Notes: generated by a model from the letters alone, not told the origin. Counted from the first letter of the stretch, positions 9,339 through 21,224 are shown. The stretch is DNA of 64,000 nt from an uncultured Pelagibacteraceae bacterium (GCA_902565935.1 CACFGT010000001.1:1-64000); one strand, 5' to 3'. Translations and numbers: made by a program.

Positions 9339-10659
9339 AGATCAGGATAGAATTTTTCAAAATTTATATAATGATTTGGGACCAGATTTAGCTTCATCTC
9401 AAAAAAGAGGTGATTGGGTAAATACTAAAGAAATAACAAATAAAGGCAGAGATTGGATCATAAATGAAATTAAAGACTCTCAACTTAGAGGCAGAGGTGG
9501 AGCTGGATTTCCAACAGGTCTAAAATGGTCATTTGCTCCAAAAGAAATTGGATCTAGACCTCACTACTTAGTAATTAACGGTGATGAGTCAGAGCCAGGC
9601 ACTTGTAAAGATAGAGATATCCTAAGATTTGAACCTCATAAATTAATCGAAGGTTGTTTGATAGCATCTTACGCAATCCAAGCACATGTTTGTTATATTT
9701 ATATAAGAGGAGAATATTTTGTAGATGGACAAAAACTACAAGCTGCAATTGATGAAGCTTATGAAAAAAAATTACTAGGTAAAAATGCTGCTGGAACTGG
9801 ATGGGATTTAGATATTTACATTCATTATGGAGCAGGTGCATATATTTGTGGTGAAGAAACAGCATTACTCGAAAGCATTGAGGGAAAGAAGGGTCAACCA
9901 AGATTAAAACCTCCATTTCCGGCGCTGATAGGTCTTTATGGATGCCCAACAATTATTAATAATGTTGAAACTATAGCGGTAGTGCCAACAATTCTTAGAA
10001 GAGGTGGTAAATGGTTTGCGTCTTTAGGTAGAGAAAAAAATACAGGAACTAAAATTTTTTGTATTTCTGGTAATGTTAACAATCCTTGTAATGTTGAAGA
10101 GGAAATGAATATTCCATTGAAAGAATTAATTGAGGTTCATGCAGGTGGTGTTATTGGTGGTTGGGATAATCTTCAAGCTGTTATTCCTGGAGGATCGTCA
10201 ATGCCACTTATACCTAAAGATAAATGTGAAACATTGACTATGGATTTTGATTCTTTGATGGCAGAAAAAAGTGGATTAGGAACTGCTGGCGTAGTTGTCA
10301 TTAATAAAGATCAAGACATCATTAAATGTATGGCAAGAATTGCAAGATTTTATAAACACGAAAGTTGTGGACAGTGTACACCTTGTAGAGAGGGATCAGG
10401 TTGGATGTGGAGAATGTTAGAAAGAATGGCAAGAGGTGAAGCATCAAGAGATGAAATAGAAATGTTAGGTGATGTAACAAAACAAATAGAGGGACATACT
10501 ATTTGTGCTTTTGGTGAAGGGTCTTCTTGGCCGGTTCAAGGTTTGTTAAGACATTTTAAAGATGAGATTAAAAAAAGAAATAAATTTGATCCTATTGTAA
10601 AAGAAAATAAAAATATTCCCTATTTGGTAGATCAACACTTATTGGATAAAAATGCTTAA
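9331..10659 (+). CDS. nuoF: NADH-quinone oxidoreductase subunit F (NADH and FMN binding)
   Basis: 51 kDa-type subunit where NADH is oxidised and electrons enter through FMN. The nucleotide and flavin motifs [13 protein letters not shown] and [19 protein letters not shown] are intact, as is the N3 [4Fe-4S] motif [12 protein letters not shown] with the distal Cys in HTICAFGEG. Length 442 is normal. Overlaps with nuoE and nuoG (eight bases each) indicate tight coupling. Confidence 0.98.
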   Translation: MLKDQDRIFQNLYNDLGPDLASSQKRGDWVNTKEITNKGRDWIINEIKDSQLRGRGGAGFPTGLKWSFAPKEIGSRPHYLVINGDESEPGTCKDRDILRFEPHKLIEGCLIASYAIQAHVCYIYIRGEYFVDGQKLQAAIDEAYEKKLLGKNAAGTGWDLDIYIHYGAGAYICGEETALLESIEGKKGQPRLKPPFPALIGLYGCPTIINNVETIAVVPTILRRGGKWFASLGREKNTGTKIFCISGNVNNPCNVEEEMNIPLKELIEVHAGGVIGGWDNLQAVIPGGSSMPLIPKDKCETLTMDFDSLMAEKSGLGTAGVVVINKDQDIIKCMARIARFYKHESCGQCTPCREGSGWMWRMLERMARGEASRDEIEMLGDVTKQIEGHTICAFGEGSSWPVQGLLRHFKDEIKKRNKFDPIVKENKNIPYLVDQHLLDKNA

Positions 10660-12685
10660 ATTAAAGGTTAACAATATTGAAGTTGAAGTCGAAGAGGGAT
10701 TAACTGTACTTCAAGCTTGTGAAAAAGCAGGGGCAGAAATCCCAAGATTTTGTTATCATGAAAAATTATCAATAGCTGGAAATTGCAGAATGTGTCTGGT
10801 CGAAATGGAAAAATCTCCAAAACCGATAGCTTCATGCGCAATGCCAGCAGCAGATGGAATGGTTATTAAAACCAACACTCCTAAAATAGAGAAATCAAGA
10901 AAAGGTGTGATGGAGTTTTTATTAGCAAATCATCCATTGGATTGCCCAGTTTGTGACCAAGGAGGAGAATGTGATCTCCAAGATCAGTCAATGTTTTATG
11001 GAATAGACAAATCAAGATTTAAAGAAAATAAAAGAGCTGTGCCTGATAAGAATATGGGTCCTCTTATTAAAACTCAAATGACAAGATGCATTCATTGCAC
11101 AAGATGTGTAAGATTTGCAACGGAAGTAGCAGGCGTACCAGAACTGGGTGCAATTGGAAGAGGAGAAGATATGCAAATAACTACTTACTTAGAGCAATCA
11201 GTTCAATCAGAGTTATCTGGAAATGTAATTGATCTTTGTCCTGTTGGAGCTCTTACCTCCAAACCTTATGTTTTTGAAGCTAGACCATGGGAATTAAAAA
11301 AAACTGAGACAATCGATGTTATGGATGCAGTTGGCTCAAATATTAGAGTTGATACATATGATTGGGAGGTCAAAAGGGTTTTACCAATTATTAATGAAGA
11401 TATTAATGAAGAATGGATTTCAGACAAAACTAGATATGCTTGTGATGGATTGTTAAACCAAAGGCTCGATACTCCATATATAAAATATAATAATAAATTT
11501 GAAAAAGCTTCATGGGATGAGGTTTATAATATTATTAAATCTAAAATTGAAAATACTAAAAAAGATGAAATTTGTGGTTTTGTTGGTGATTTAATAAACA
11601 TGGAAGCTAGTTTTATTTTTAAAGAATTTTTTGAGAGAACTTTAGGATCAAAAAAATATGACTCTAGATCTAATAGAAATTTTATTGATAGCTCATCAAG
11701 AGAAAACTATTTATTTAATTCCACAATAAATGGAGTTGAAGAGTCAGATTTAATTTTATTAATTGGTACAAATCCTAGATTTGAAGCAACAATGCTAAAT
11801 GCAAGAATAAGGAAGGCTTATTTAAATAATAATACCAAAATAATCTCACTTAATGAAATTGGTGATCTTACATATCCTTATGTAAGTCTAGATGGAAAAA
11901 CACAGACGCTTTATGACATCATAGAAAATAAAAATGATATATCTAATAAAATAATAAAATCTAAAAAACCTATTATCATTTTTGGTGAGTCTTTTTTAAG
12001 TTTAAAATCGGCTAAATATTTATTTTTTGCATTGAAAGATTTTTTGCTAAAAAATGATAAATTTAATGAAAATTGGAATCCTTTAAATTTATTGTCGTCT
12101 AATGCCGCAACTGTTGGTAGTTTAGACCTTGATATCGTAGATGAAACAAATTCATTATTTGAAGAATTAAATAATAATAAATTTAAATTAATTTATTTAC
12201 TTGGACGTGATGATTTGAATTTTAAAAAGAAAGATGAATTTATAATTTATCAAGGTTCTCATGGTGATAAGGGAGCTGAAATAGCTGATATAATTTTGCC
12301 TGGTTCAGCTTATACGGAACAATCTGGACATTTTACTAATTTGGAAGGTAAAATTCAAAAAGCATATAAAGCATCTTATCCTCCTGGTGAAGCCAAAGAA
12401 GATTGGCAAATAATTAATGATCTCGCTGAACTTATGAATAATCGTAAACTTTTTAACGATAAAGATGAGTTAGAAAGCAGTATGTTAAATTATTTAAATC
12501 TAAAAAAAGAAAAAGATAAATCAGGTTTAATTAAAAAGTATGATCAAAGTGTTTTTGAGAATGAAAATTTAATTGTGAATTATAAAGATTATTATTTTTC
12601 AAATGTAATTGCGAGATCATCAAAAACAATGCTTGAATGTAATAATTCTAAAATTGATATTAAGCGAACCGGAACAGAGGGATAA
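10652..12685 (+). CDS. nuoG: NADH-quinone oxidoreductase subunit G
   Basis: 75 kDa-type peripheral subunit with several iron-sulfur clusters. The N-terminal ferredoxin-like domain has the [2Fe-2S] ligands ([19 protein letters not shown]), then the His/Cys [4Fe-4S] motif ([17 protein letters not shown]), and a further [4Fe-4S] motif ([13 protein letters not shown] with the distal [10 protein letters not shown]). The extra N7 cluster of E. coli is not visible, as usual in alphaproteobacteria. The molybdopterin-oxidoreductase-like second half is divergent and Asn/Lys-rich. Length 677 fits the family. Confidence 0.96.
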   Translation: MLKLKVNNIEVEVEEGLTVLQACEKAGAEIPRFCYHEKLSIAGNCRMCLVEMEKSPKPIASCAMPAADGMVIKTNTPKIEKSRKGVMEFLLANHPLDCPVCDQGGECDLQDQSMFYGIDKSRFKENKRAVPDKNMGPLIKTQMTRCIHCTRCVRFATEVAGVPELGAIGRGEDMQITTYLEQSVQSELSGNVIDLCPVGALTSKPYVFEARPWELKKTETIDVMDAVGSNIRVDTYDWEVKRVLPIINEDINEEWISDKTRYACDGLLNQRLDTPYIKYNNKFEKASWDEVYNIIKSKIENTKKDEICGFVGDLINMEASFIFKEFFERTLGSKKYDSRSNRNFIDSSSRENYLFNSTINGVEESDLILLIGTNPRFEATMLNARIRKAYLNNNTKIISLNEIGDLTYPYVSLDGKTQTLYDIIENKNDISNKIIKSKKPIIIFGESFLSLKSAKYLFFALKDFLLKNDKFNENWNPLNLLSSNAATVGSLDLDIVDETNSLFEELNNNKFKLIYLLGRDDLNFKKKDEFIIYQGSHGDKGAEIADIILPGSAYTEQSGHFTNLEGKIQKAYKASYPPGEAKEDWQIINDLAELMNNRKLFNDKDELESSMLNYLNLKKEKDKSGLIKKYDQSVFENENLIVNYKDYYFSNVIARSSKTMLECNNSKIDIKRTGTEG

Positions 12686-12688
12686 AAA

Positions 12689-13687
12689 ATGGAATATTTA
12701 AATATTGTTTTTCAAGAGATTTATAAAATTTTATTTTTACTTATTCCAGTTTTAGTATCAGTTGCGATGATTGTTTGGTTAGATAGAAGAGTCTGGGCAT
12801 TTGTGCAAAAAAGACAAGGACCAAATGTAGTTGGACCATTTGGACTATTACAATCATTGGCAGATGCTTTGAAATATATTTTTAAAGAAATTATAATTCC
12901 CGCAAGTTCAAATAAAGTAATATTTATACTTGCACCAATTATAACAATGACACTAGCTATGATAGCATGGGCAGTAATCCCATTTGGTGAAGATCAGGTT
13001 TTAGCAAATATTAATGTTGGTATTTTATATATATTTGCTGTCTCTTCATTAGGGGTGTATGGAATTATAATGGGTGGATGGGCCTCCAATTCAAAATATC
13101 CATTTTTAGGATCAATAAGATCTGCAGCACAAATGGTTTCTTACGAGGTTTCAATTGGTATCATAATTATAAATGTGTTGTTATGTGTTGGGTCTTTAAA
13201 TTTAAGTGATATTGTGATTGCTCAGAAAAATATGTGGTTTATTATTCCATTGTTTCCAATGTTTGTGATTTTTTTTATCTCAGCTCTAGCCGAGACGAAT
13301 AGACCACCATTTGATTTACCGGAGGCAGAAGCTGAATTAGTTGCTGGATATCAGACTGAATACTCTGGAATGATGTATGCAATGTTTTGGTTAGGTGAGT
13401 ATGCAAATATTTTATTAATGTGTGCTTTAGGTTCAATTTTATTTTTAGGTGGATGGTTATCTCCTATTGACTTATATCCGTTTAATTTAATTCCAGGAGC
13501 AATATGGTTAATCTTTAAAATTTTGTTATTATTTATTTTATTTGCTCTAGTTAAAGCAATAGTTCCAAGATATAGATACGATCAATTAATGAGACTTGGT
13601 TGGAAAATATTTCTACCACTGTCTTTAACTTATGTTGTTTTAACAGCGAGTTATCTCTTTTATTTTAACCTGTTACCCACAAATTAA
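12689..13687 (+). CDS. nuoH: NADH-quinone oxidoreductase subunit H
   Basis: Membrane subunit at the base of the peripheral arm, lining the quinone entry channel. About eight hydrophobic helices are visible. The conserved loops [21 protein letters not shown] and [28 protein letters not shown] carry the acidic residues expected for the quinone site. Length 332 is normal. It overlaps nuoI by one base. Confidence 0.97.
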   Translation: MEYLNIVFQEIYKILFLLIPVLVSVAMIVWLDRRVWAFVQKRQGPNVVGPFGLLQSLADALKYIFKEIIIPASSNKVIFILAPIITMTLAMIAWAVIPFGEDQVLANINVGILYIFAVSSLGVYGIIMGGWASNSKYPFLGSIRSAAQMVSYEVSIGIIIINVLLCVGSLNLSDIVIAQKNMWFIIPLFPMFVIFFISALAETNRPPFDLPEAEAELVAGYQTEYSGMMYAMFWLGEYANILLMCALGSILFLGGWLSPIDLYPFNLIPGAIWLIFKILLLFILFALVKAIVPRYRYDQLMRLGWKIFLPLSLTYVVLTASYLFYFNLLPTN

Positions 13688-14172
13688 TGAAAATAACTAG
13701 ATTTTTAAAAACTATATTAATGACTGATTTTATCAGTGGATTATTTATTGCAGTTAAAGAACTTTTTAAAACTAAAAAAACCATAAATTATCCATTTGAG
13801 AAAGGAAAAATAAGCCCAAGATACAGAGGTGAACATGCATTAAGAAGATATCCGAATGGTGAAGAAAGATGTATAGCTTGTAAACTTTGTGAAGCTGTTT
13901 GTCCTGCTCAAGCTATTACAATTGAGTCAGCAGAAAGATCAGATGGAAGTAGAAAAACTACTCGTTATGATATTGATATGATGAAATGTATTTATTGTGG
14001 TTTATGTGAGGAATCTTGCCCTGTTGACGCTATTGTTCAAGGACCAAATTTTGAATTTTCAACTGAAACTCGTGAAGAGCTTTATTACACAAAAGAAAAA
14101 CTCCTAGACAACGGAGATAGATGGGAAAATGTTTTAGCAGCAAATATTAAATCAGATAATCCATACAGATAA
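13687..14172 (+). CDS. nuoI: NADH-quinone oxidoreductase subunit I
   Basis: TYKY-type ferredoxin subunit relaying electrons to N2. Two CxxCxxCxxxCP motifs hold clusters N6a and N6b: C62, C65, C68, C72 ([12 protein letters not shown]) and C101, C104, C107, C111 ([12 protein letters not shown]). The amphipathic N-terminus and [16 protein letters not shown] linker are typical. Length is 161 residues. Confidence 0.98.
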   Translation: MKITRFLKTILMTDFISGLFIAVKELFKTKKTINYPFEKGKISPRYRGEHALRRYPNGEERCIACKLCEAVCPAQAITIESAERSDGSRKTTRYDIDMMKCIYCGLCEESCPVDAIVQGPNFEFSTETREELYYTKEKLLDNGDRWENVLAANIKSDNPYR

Positions 14173-14175
14173 TTT

Positions 14176-14808
14176 ATGATTGCACATGCAATATTTTTTT
14201 ACGTCTTTTCAATTATTGCAGTTGTGTCTGCAATAATGGTAACTGCCTCTAAAAACACAGTTCATTCAGTTTTTTTTTTAATTCTTGATTTTATAAGTAT
14301 ATCTTGCCTTTTCATTATGATTGGTGCTGAATTCTTAGGAATGATAATGTTAATTGTTTATGTTGGAGCTGTAGCCGTATTATTTTTATTTGTTGTAATG
14401 ATGCTTAATGTTGCCCAACAAAAAAATCAGTGGTTTATATCAAAAGATAGCTCAAAACACATTCCAATTGGATTATTAATAAGTATAATTATATTTTTTG
14501 AATTAATCATTGTAATAGGTGGTTGGAAATATAAACCTGAATTGTTTAACTCTGAAAATCAAAACATAATTAACAGTGTTAGTAATACACATTCATTAGG
14601 CCAAGTTTTATATACAGATTATATTCATATATTTCAAATTAGTGGAATGATCCTTCTAGTTGCAATGATAGGTGCAATAGTTTTAACATTTAGACAAAGA
14701 GAGGGTGTCAAAAAACAAAGTTATATTAAACAAATATCAAGAGAAAGAGCTGAGGGAGTAGAGGTGCTTGAAGTTGCATCTAACAAAGGAGTAAAAATAG
14801 ATGATTGA
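14176..14808 (+). CDS. nuoJ: NADH-quinone oxidoreductase subunit J
   Basis: Membrane subunit of complex I with five predicted helices. The conserved third helix region, [28 protein letters not shown], contains the Glu and pi-bulge-type segment of the family. The basic cytoplasmic tail extends past residue 175 and overlaps nuoK by eight bases. Length is 210 residues. Confidence 0.95.
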   Translation: MIAHAIFFYVFSIIAVVSAIMVTASKNTVHSVFFLILDFISISCLFIMIGAEFLGMIMLIVYVGAVAVLFLFVVMMLNVAQQKNQWFISKDSSKHIPIGLLISIIIFFELIIVIGGWKYKPELFNSENQNIINSVSNTHSLGQVLYTDYIHIFQISGMILLVAMIGAIVLTFRQREGVKKQSYIKQISRERAEGVEVLEVASNKGVKIDD

Positions 14809-15112
14809 TATAGGTCTTGGACATTATTTAACTTTGGGTGCTGTGATATTTAGTATTGGAATAATTGGAATTTTTTTAAACAGGAAGAATATTATTGTAA
14901 TTTTAATGAGTATCGAGCTTATTTTGTTAGCTGTTAATATAAATTTAGTATCTTTCTCTATGTATTTAGGAGATTTATCCGGTCAAGTTTTTACTCTCTT
15001 TATATTGACTGTGGCTGCAGCTGAAGCCGCAATTGGTCTTGCAATTATAGTTGTTTATTTCAGAAATTCAGGAACTATTAGAGTTGAAGAGATAGATAAA
15101 TTAAAAGGATAA
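14801..15112 (+). CDS. nuoK: NADH-quinone oxidoreductase subunit K
   Basis: Small antiporter-like membrane subunit with three helices in 103 residues. The two conserved membrane glutamates are seen in [10 protein letters not shown] and [13 protein letters not shown], which form part of the proton path. It lies between nuoJ (overlap) and nuoL (one-base gap). Confidence 0.97.
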   Translation: MIDIGLGHYLTLGAVIFSIGIIGIFLNRKNIIVILMSIELILLAVNINLVSFSMYLGDLSGQVFTLFILTVAAAEAAIGLAIIVVYFRNSGTIRVEEIDKLKG

Positions 15113-15113
15113 A

Positions 15114-17027
15114 ATGGAAATTTCAATTTTAGCATTACCTTTGATAGCTTCAATTATCTCTGGATTTTTTGGAAAATTTATTGGCGATAGAAACTCAGAA
15201 ATTATTACAAGTTTATTAGTATCAATATCAGCTATTTTTTCTGGACTAGTTCTTTATGAAGTAATAGCAAATCAATATCAAGATAATATAGTTATAGCTA
15301 CGTGGATTAGCTCAGGATCCCTTGAGGTTAATTGGTCTATGAAAATAGACTCGTTATCTGCTGTAATGTTAGTCGTTGTAACATCAGTTTCTGCCTTGGT
15401 GCATGTCTATTCAATTGGATACATGTCTCATGATCCTCATAAACCTAGATTTATGGCTTACTTATCCTTATTTACTTTTGCAATGTTAATGTTGGTCACC
15501 TCGGATAATTTTATTCAACTATTTTTTGGTTGGGAAGGTGTTGGTCTTTGTTCATATTTTTTAATAGGTTTTTGGTTTAAAAAAGAGTCAGCTAATAAAG
15601 CTGCTATCAAAGCTTTCGTAGTGAATAGAGTAGGTGATTTTGGTTTTGCTCTTGGAATATTTTTAATTTTCTATTTATTTGGGACAGTTAATTATTCAGA
15701 AGTATTTAATCAAATATCAAGTATTACAGATAAAAACCTAGTTTTCTTAGGAATTACCTTCAATGCAATAGATCTAATTTGCTTACTTTTATTCATTGGT
15801 GCCATGGGTAAATCAGCACAAATTTTACTTCATACTTGGTTACCTGATGCAATGGAGGGTCCAACTCCCGTATCTGCTCTAATTCATGCAGCTACGATGG
15901 TAACAGCAGGTGTTTTTCTAGTTGTAAGATGTTCACCAATTTTTGAATACTCTGAATTTGCACTTAATATTATAACAATTGTGGGAATGAGCACTGCATT
16001 TTTTGCTGCAACCGTTGCTTTAGTACAAAATGATATAAAAAAAATAATTGCTTATTCTACTTGTAGTCAGTTAGGTTATATGTTTTTTGCTACAGGAGTA
16101 GGTGCTTATAATGTAGCAATGTTTCATTTGTTTACACACGCATTTTTTAAAGCCTTATTATTTTTAGGCTCTGGTTCAGTTATTCATGCTTTTAAGGATG
16201 AGCAAAATATTAATAATATGGGAGGTGTGTGGAAAAAACTTCCATACACTTACAGTTTAATGATAATCGGGACCCTAGCTTTAACTGGATTTCCATTTTT
16301 GTCAGGTTTCTATTCGAAAGATGCAATCATAGAATTCGCATATTTAAGAGGAAACACAACAGGTTATTATGCTGCTGGAATAGGTATTTTTACAGCATTA
16401 CTTACATCAATTTATTCTTGGAGATTAATTTTTAAGACTTTTCATGGTAATTATAATAATAAACAAATTAATATAAACGATACACACGAGTCTCCAATCG
16501 TAATGTTAATCCCACTAGCCTTACTTTCTGTTGGTGCGATTTTCGCTGGCTTTTTATTTAAAGAATTATTTATTGGAAAACAGGGATTGGATTATTTTTG
16601 GGGTGACTCAATTTTTTTCTTAAAACCATTAAGTACTGATCATCCACCTTTATGGTTTCTATTACTTACACCAATATTGGTTATTATATCTATTCCATTA
16701 GCGTATTATTTATTTGTTAAGAATAAAAAATTACCTGAACAGATTGCTAATATTAATAAACCACTTTATCAATTTTTATTAAATAAGTGGTATTTTGATG
16801 AACTTTATGATGCCCTGTTTGTAAATCCATCAAAAAAATTTGGTTTATTTTTATGGAAATTTTTTGATCTAAAAATTATAGATGGTTTTGGTCCAGATGG
16901 AATTTCATCATTGATTAAAAAATTTTCTATAAAAGCTAATAAATTTCAAAGCGGATATATATATCAATACGCTTTTGTAATGTTACTTGGTTTTTCTGCT
17001 TTATTAACTTTTTTAATTGTAAAATAA
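15114..17027 (+). CDS. nuoL: NADH-quinone oxidoreductase subunit L
   Basis: Distal antiporter-like proton-pumping subunit of complex I. At 637 residues it has about 14-16 hydrophobic helices with the family signatures FFGWEGVGLCSYFLIGFWF (conserved Glu), LLHTWLPDAMEGPTPVSALIHAATMV (Lys/His and Pro-rich loop) and AYSTCSQLGYMF. The C-terminal lateral helix region (KWYFDELYDALFV) is present. It overlaps nuoM by one base. Confidence 0.98.
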   Translation: MEISILALPLIASIISGFFGKFIGDRNSEIITSLLVSISAIFSGLVLYEVIANQYQDNIVIATWISSGSLEVNWSMKIDSLSAVMLVVVTSVSALVHVYSIGYMSHDPHKPRFMAYLSLFTFAMLMLVTSDNFIQLFFGWEGVGLCSYFLIGFWFKKESANKAAIKAFVVNRVGDFGFALGIFLIFYLFGTVNYSEVFNQISSITDKNLVFLGITFNAIDLICLLLFIGAMGKSAQILLHTWLPDAMEGPTPVSALIHAATMVTAGVFLVVRCSPIFEYSEFALNIITIVGMSTAFFAATVALVQNDIKKIIAYSTCSQLGYMFFATGVGAYNVAMFHLFTHAFFKALLFLGSGSVIHAFKDEQNINNMGGVWKKLPYTYSLMIIGTLALTGFPFLSGFYSKDAIIEFAYLRGNTTGYYAAGIGIFTALLTSIYSWRLIFKTFHGNYNNKQININDTHESPIVMLIPLALLSVGAIFAGFLFKELFIGKQGLDYFWGDSIFFLKPLSTDHPPLWFLLLTPILVIISIPLAYYLFVKNKKLPEQIANINKPLYQFLLNKWYFDELYDALFVNPSKKFGLFLWKFFDLKIIDGFGPDGISSLIKKFSIKANKFQSGYIYQYAFVMLLGFSALLTFLIVK

Positions 17028-18511
17028 TGAACTTTCCTATTCTTTCCTCATTAATATTATTACCTTCGGTAGGGGCATTATTTTTGTTTTTCACCAAAAG
17101 CAATAAAAAGAATAATTTTACTGTAAAATATGTTGCTTTGTTTACTTCGGCAGCAAATTTTTTTTTATCTATCTATTTATGGATATTATTTGATCAGTCA
17201 ACTTCAGAATTTCAATTTGTTGAACAAAGAGTTTGGATCAAAGATTTTATAAATTATAAAGTAGGAGTTGACGGTATTTCAATTCTATTTATTTTACTAA
17301 CAACGTTTATTACACCGCTTTGTATTATATCAGTCAATAATTCAATCAAAGAGAGACTTAGTGAATTTTTAATTGCAGTTCTAATAATGGAGTCTTTTAT
17401 GATAGGTGTATTTTGCTCTTTAGATCTTGTAATTTTTTACTTGTTTTTTGAAGCTGGTTTAATTCCGATGTTTTTGATTATTGGAATCTGGGGAGGTGCT
17501 AGACGAGTTTACTCTGCATTTAAATTTTTTTTATATACATTACTTGGCTCAGTATTAATGTTAGTTGCTATAATTACAATTTATTGGCTCAATGGAACGA
17601 CAGATGTAGTTGAACTTTATAAGTCAGGTGTTGATATAAGATATCAAAATCTTTTATGGTTAGCTTTTTTCAGTTCTTTTGCAGTCAAAACCCCGATGTG
17701 GCCTGTACACACTTGGTTACCAGATGCTCATGTTGAAGCACCGACTGCAGGATCTGTTTTATTGGCAGCCATATTATTAAAAATGGCAGGCTATGGTTTT
17801 ATAAGATTTTCTCTGGGATTATTTCCTGCTGCTTCAGAAATTTTTACACCACTAATTTATATCTTAAGTGTTATCGCAATTATTTTTACCTCTTTTATAG
17901 CTTTAATGCAGGAGGACATGAAAAAGTTAATTGCTTATTCATCTGTTGCTCACATGGGTTATGTCACTTTAGGAATTTTTACAATACAACAACAAGGAAT
18001 TGAAGGCAGTATTATTCAAATGATTAGTCATGGATTAGTATCAGCTGCACTTTTTTTATGTGTAGGCGTTGTCTACGATAGAATGCATTCAAGATTAATT
18101 AATACTTATGGGGGTATAGTGAGTATTATACCTAAATACTCTATTTTGTTTATGATATTTACATTAGCAGCTTTAGGCCTTCCAGGTACAAGTGGCTTTG
18201 TTGGAGAATTTTTAATTTTGATGGGCGCATTTAAAGACAATTTTTTAGTAGCTGTGATAGCTAGTATTGGAGTGATAATTGGTGCTGCATACATGCTATG
18301 GTTATACAAAAGAGTTGTTTTTGGAAAACTAATAAATATTGATTTAAAACAAATGGTTGATTTAAATAGATCTGAATTATTTATTTTATCTTGTTTAGCT
18401 ATACCAACTTTATTTTTTGGATTTTATCCTGATCCTTTGATTAATACAATTGAAGTGTCTATTTCTGATTTAATTGATCAGTATAATTTTAAATTAGCGA
18501 GTAAATTATAA
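17027..18511 (+). CDS. nuoM: NADH-quinone oxidoreductase subunit M
   Basis: Antiporter-like proton-pumping subunit. Signatures include FYLFFEAGLIPMFLIIGIWGG (membrane Glu), PMWPVHTWLPDAHVEAPTAGSVLLA and IAYSSVAHMGYVTLGIF. Length 494 is normal. It overlaps its neighbours by one base each (TAATG junctions). Confidence 0.98.
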   Translation: MNFPILSSLILLPSVGALFLFFTKSNKKNNFTVKYVALFTSAANFFLSIYLWILFDQSTSEFQFVEQRVWIKDFINYKVGVDGISILFILLTTFITPLCIISVNNSIKERLSEFLIAVLIMESFMIGVFCSLDLVIFYLFFEAGLIPMFLIIGIWGGARRVYSAFKFFLYTLLGSVLMLVAIITIYWLNGTTDVVELYKSGVDIRYQNLLWLAFFSSFAVKTPMWPVHTWLPDAHVEAPTAGSVLLAAILLKMAGYGFIRFSLGLFPAASEIFTPLIYILSVIAIIFTSFIALMQEDMKKLIAYSSVAHMGYVTLGIFTIQQQGIEGSIIQMISHGLVSAALFLCVGVVYDRMHSRLINTYGGIVSIIPKYSILFMIFTLAALGLPGTSGFVGEFLILMGAFKDNFLVAVIASIGVIIGAAYMLWLYKRVVFGKLINIDLKQMVDLNRSELFILSCLAIPTLFFGFYPDPLINTIEVSISDLIDQYNFKLASKL

Positions 18512-19932
18512 TGGAAAATTTACAATTAATATTGCCCGAAATATTTCTTTCATTATCAATAATGTTCTTATTAATTTTAGGAGTTTTTAAAAATAATAGT
18601 TCAAAATTAATTCAAAATCTCTCTTTAATTATTCTTATTATCACAGCAGTTGTTACTTTTAATGAAACAATTGGCATAAGTAATACAAAATTATTTAATG
18701 ATAGTATTATTATTGATTATTTTTCATCATTAATGAAAATAATTACTTTACTAGCTGCCTTTCTTGTTTTGATTATATCCTCTAACTATCTGAAAACTTT
18801 TCAAATATTTAAAATTGAGTATCCAATTTTGATTTTAAGTTCTGTTTTAGGAATGATGATTATGATCAATTCTAATGATTTAATAGTATTTTATATGGGT
18901 CTTGAACTTCAGTCATTAGCTTTATATGTTTTAGCTACGTTTAATAGAGATCAAATTAAATCTTCCGAGGCAGGATTAAAATATTTTGTTTTAAGTGCTT
19001 TATCATCTGGTTTATTATTATATGGATGTTCTTTAATTTACGGATTTACTGGTTCTACTAATTTTAATGTAATTGCTAATCAATTGAATTCAAGTGAATA
19101 TGCTTTAACACTCGGTATAGTATTTATTTTAGTTGGACTTTCATTTAAGATTTCTGCAGTTCCTTTTCATATGTGGGCTCCAGATGTTTATGAGGGCTCT
19201 CCAACTTCAGTAACATTATTTTTTACAATGGTTCCTAAAATAGCAGCTCTGACTGTGTTTATAAGATTTTTATATGTCCCATTCTTAAATTTGATTGATC
19301 AGTGGCAAATGATTTTAATTTTTTTATCGATTGCATCAATGCTTTTTGGTGCTGTTGCAGCGATAGGACAAACAAATTTAAAGAGACTTGTTGCATACAG
19401 TTCTATAGGACATGTTGGTTATGCATTAGCTGGTGTAGCAGCAGGAACAAATGATGGAATTCAAAGTTCAGTTATTTATATAACTATATATGTGATTATG
19501 AATTTAGGATTATTTTCATGTTTGTTAATGCTTAAAAGAAATAATCAGTATTACGAAAAAATAGATGATTTATCTGGTTTATCTAAAAATCATCCAATGT
19601 TATCTTTATCATTACTTATAATTTTATTTTCGCTAGCTGGAATTCCGCCATTAGCTGGTTTTTTTGCAAAATTTTATGTTTTTAAGGCTGTTATTGAACA
19701 ATCTATGTACTTTTTAGCAATTGTTGGGTTAATGTCGACAGTTGTAGCAGCTTTTTATTATTTGAGACTAATAAAAATTATGTATTTTGATGAGCAAAAA
19801 GAAAAATATGATACAGATCATGGTTTTTGGTTAAAGTTTTCTTTAACAGCTTCTACATTGTTAATTCTGATTTACTTTATTTTCCCAAGTCAATTAATAG
19901 AGGTAGTCTCCAGAATTAACATTATTCAATGA
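18511..19932 (+). CDS. nuoN: NADH-quinone oxidoreductase subunit N
   Basis: Third antiporter-like subunit, closing the 14-gene nuo set. Signatures are VFYMGLELQSLALYVLATF (membrane Glu), SFKISAVPFHMWAPDVYEGSPTSVT and LVAYSSIGHVGYALAGV. Length 473 is normal, with about 13-14 helices. The following birA starts inside its last four bases, so the transcript evidently continues. Confidence 0.98.
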   Translation: MENLQLILPEIFLSLSIMFLLILGVFKNNSSKLIQNLSLIILIITAVVTFNETIGISNTKLFNDSIIIDYFSSLMKIITLLAAFLVLIISSNYLKTFQIFKIEYPILILSSVLGMMIMINSNDLIVFYMGLELQSLALYVLATFNRDQIKSSEAGLKYFVLSALSSGLLLYGCSLIYGFTGSTNFNVIANQLNSSEYALTLGIVFILVGLSFKISAVPFHMWAPDVYEGSPTSVTLFFTMVPKIAALTVFIRFLYVPFLNLIDQWQMILIFLSIASMLFGAVAAIGQTNLKRLVAYSSIGHVGYALAGVAAGTNDGIQSSVIYITIYVIMNLGLFSCLLMLKRNNQYYEKIDDLSGLSKNHPMLSLSLLIILFSLAGIPPLAGFFAKFYVFKAVIEQSMYFLAIVGLMSTVVAAFYYLRLIKIMYFDEQKEKYDTDHGFWLKFSLTASTLLILIYFIFPSQLIEVVSRINIIQ

Positions 19933-20462
19933 AATTTAAAATTTTAAGATTTAAAAAATTAAAAAGTACAAACGATACAGCTATGAGAATGATAAAAAAT
20001 TCTAATTTAAAGTATGGAATGATAATTGCTGAAACTCAAAGTAAGGGACGTGGACAATATGGAAGAAAATGGACCTCATTTAAAGGAAATTTATTTGTTA
20101 GTTTTTTCTATAGTCTTGATGGAATTAATTTGACTATGGCTCAGATTACAAAATTAAATTGTTTATTAGTGAAAAAACTAATTTCTAAATATTATAAAAA
20201 AAGGATATTTTACAAAAAACCAAATGATTTATTAATTAAGGGAAAAAAAATTTGTGGAATTTTACAAGAGAGAATTAATAAACTTAATGATAAGTTTTTA
20301 ATTGTTGGAATTGGTATAAATTTGATTAAAAACCCAATAATTAGCAACTATCCAACTATAAATTTAAATGATTTAATAAATAAAAAAATTTCAAAAAAAA
20401 AAATTACAATGGAATTAAAAGATATTTTTGAAAAAAATTTGTTTAAATTTGTAAATATTTAA
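19929..20462 (+). CDS. birA: Biotin-[acetyl-CoA-carboxylase] ligase, catalytic domain only
   Basis: Attaches biotin to carboxylase carrier domains. The biotin/ATP motif GRGQYGRKWTSFKGNLF (about residues 40-56) and KPNDLLIKGKKICGILQE (about 97-114) identify it. At 177 residues it lacks both the N-terminal DNA-binding domain of bifunctional BirA and most of the C-terminal SH3-like domain, so it should be purely enzymatic. The nuoN-birA-coaX-rnj order is typical of alphaproteobacteria. It is very Lys/Asn/Ile-rich. Confidence 0.88.
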   Translation: MKFKILRFKKLKSTNDTAMRMIKNSNLKYGMIIAETQSKGRGQYGRKWTSFKGNLFVSFFYSLDGINLTMAQITKLNCLLVKKLISKYYKKRIFYKKPNDLLIKGKKICGILQERINKLNDKFLIVGIGINLIKNPIISNYPTINLNDLINKKISKKKITMELKDIFEKNLFKFVNI

Positions 20463-20477
20463 GAAAACGATAATTTT

Positions 20478-21224
20478 ATGTATATTTTAGGTGATATTGG
20501 TAATTCTGATACAAAAATTTTTTTAGTGAATGAAAAAAATAGAATTTTAAAGAGAGTAAATTTGATCACTAACAACATCAATAATCAAAATTTAGATAGA
20601 AAAATTAAATTTTTAATAAAAGATATTAAACAGATTAAAAAGATTCTTTTTTGTAGCGTAGTGCCAAAATCTTTCAATTTGGTAAAAGCTTATTTTAAAA
20701 AAAAAACTAAATTAAAGTGTTATGAAATTAAAGATCTTAATTTGAAATCGCTAATTAAGATAAGAGTTAATTACAAACAAGCTGGTTCTGATAGATTAGC
20801 TAATGCAATAGGTGTGCAAAATAATAAAGATAATTTTATAATCTTAGACTTTGGAACGGCTACGACTTTTGATGTAGTTGTAAAAAAAGATTATAAAGGT
20901 GGTATAATTGCACCTGGTGTTAAAATATCACTTGATAGTTTATCGGATAAAGCTTCCTTAATACCTCAAATACATTTAAAAAAAATGAGTAATATAGTTG
21001 GTAATAATACAACGTCAGCAGTTCGGTCAGGTTTTTTTTGGGGTTATATAGGACTAATTGACAATATTATTAATTTGATTAAGAAAGAAAATAGAAAATC
21101 TTTCAAACTTGTTATTACTGGCGGCTTTTCTAATTTGTTTAAAGAATCATTAAAAACTAAAGTAATACAAGATAAAGATATCACAATTAAAGGGTTAATA
21201 AAAATTACAAAGTTAATTAAATAA
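20478..21224 (+). CDS. coaX: Type III pantothenate kinase
   Basis: First step of coenzyme A synthesis, phosphorylating pantothenate. The ASKHA-fold phosphate motif GDIGNSDTKIF is at residues 5-15; the Asp/Gly motif NYKQAGSDRLANAIG and the FGTATTFDVV strand match CoaX. Length 248 is typical. It begins 15 bases after birA, the largest gap in the nuoA-dnaE run, and overlaps rnj by one base. Confidence 0.92.
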   Translation: MYILGDIGNSDTKIFLVNEKNRILKRVNLITNNINNQNLDRKIKFLIKDIKQIKKILFCSVVPKSFNLVKAYFKKKTKLKCYEIKDLNLKSLIKIRVNYKQAGSDRLANAIGVQNNKDNFIILDFGTATTFDVVVKKDYKGGIIAPGVKISLDSLSDKASLIPQIHLKKMSNIVGNNTTSAVRSGFFWGYIGLIDNIINLIKKENRKSFKLVITGGFSNLFKESLKTKVIQDKDITIKGLIKITKLIK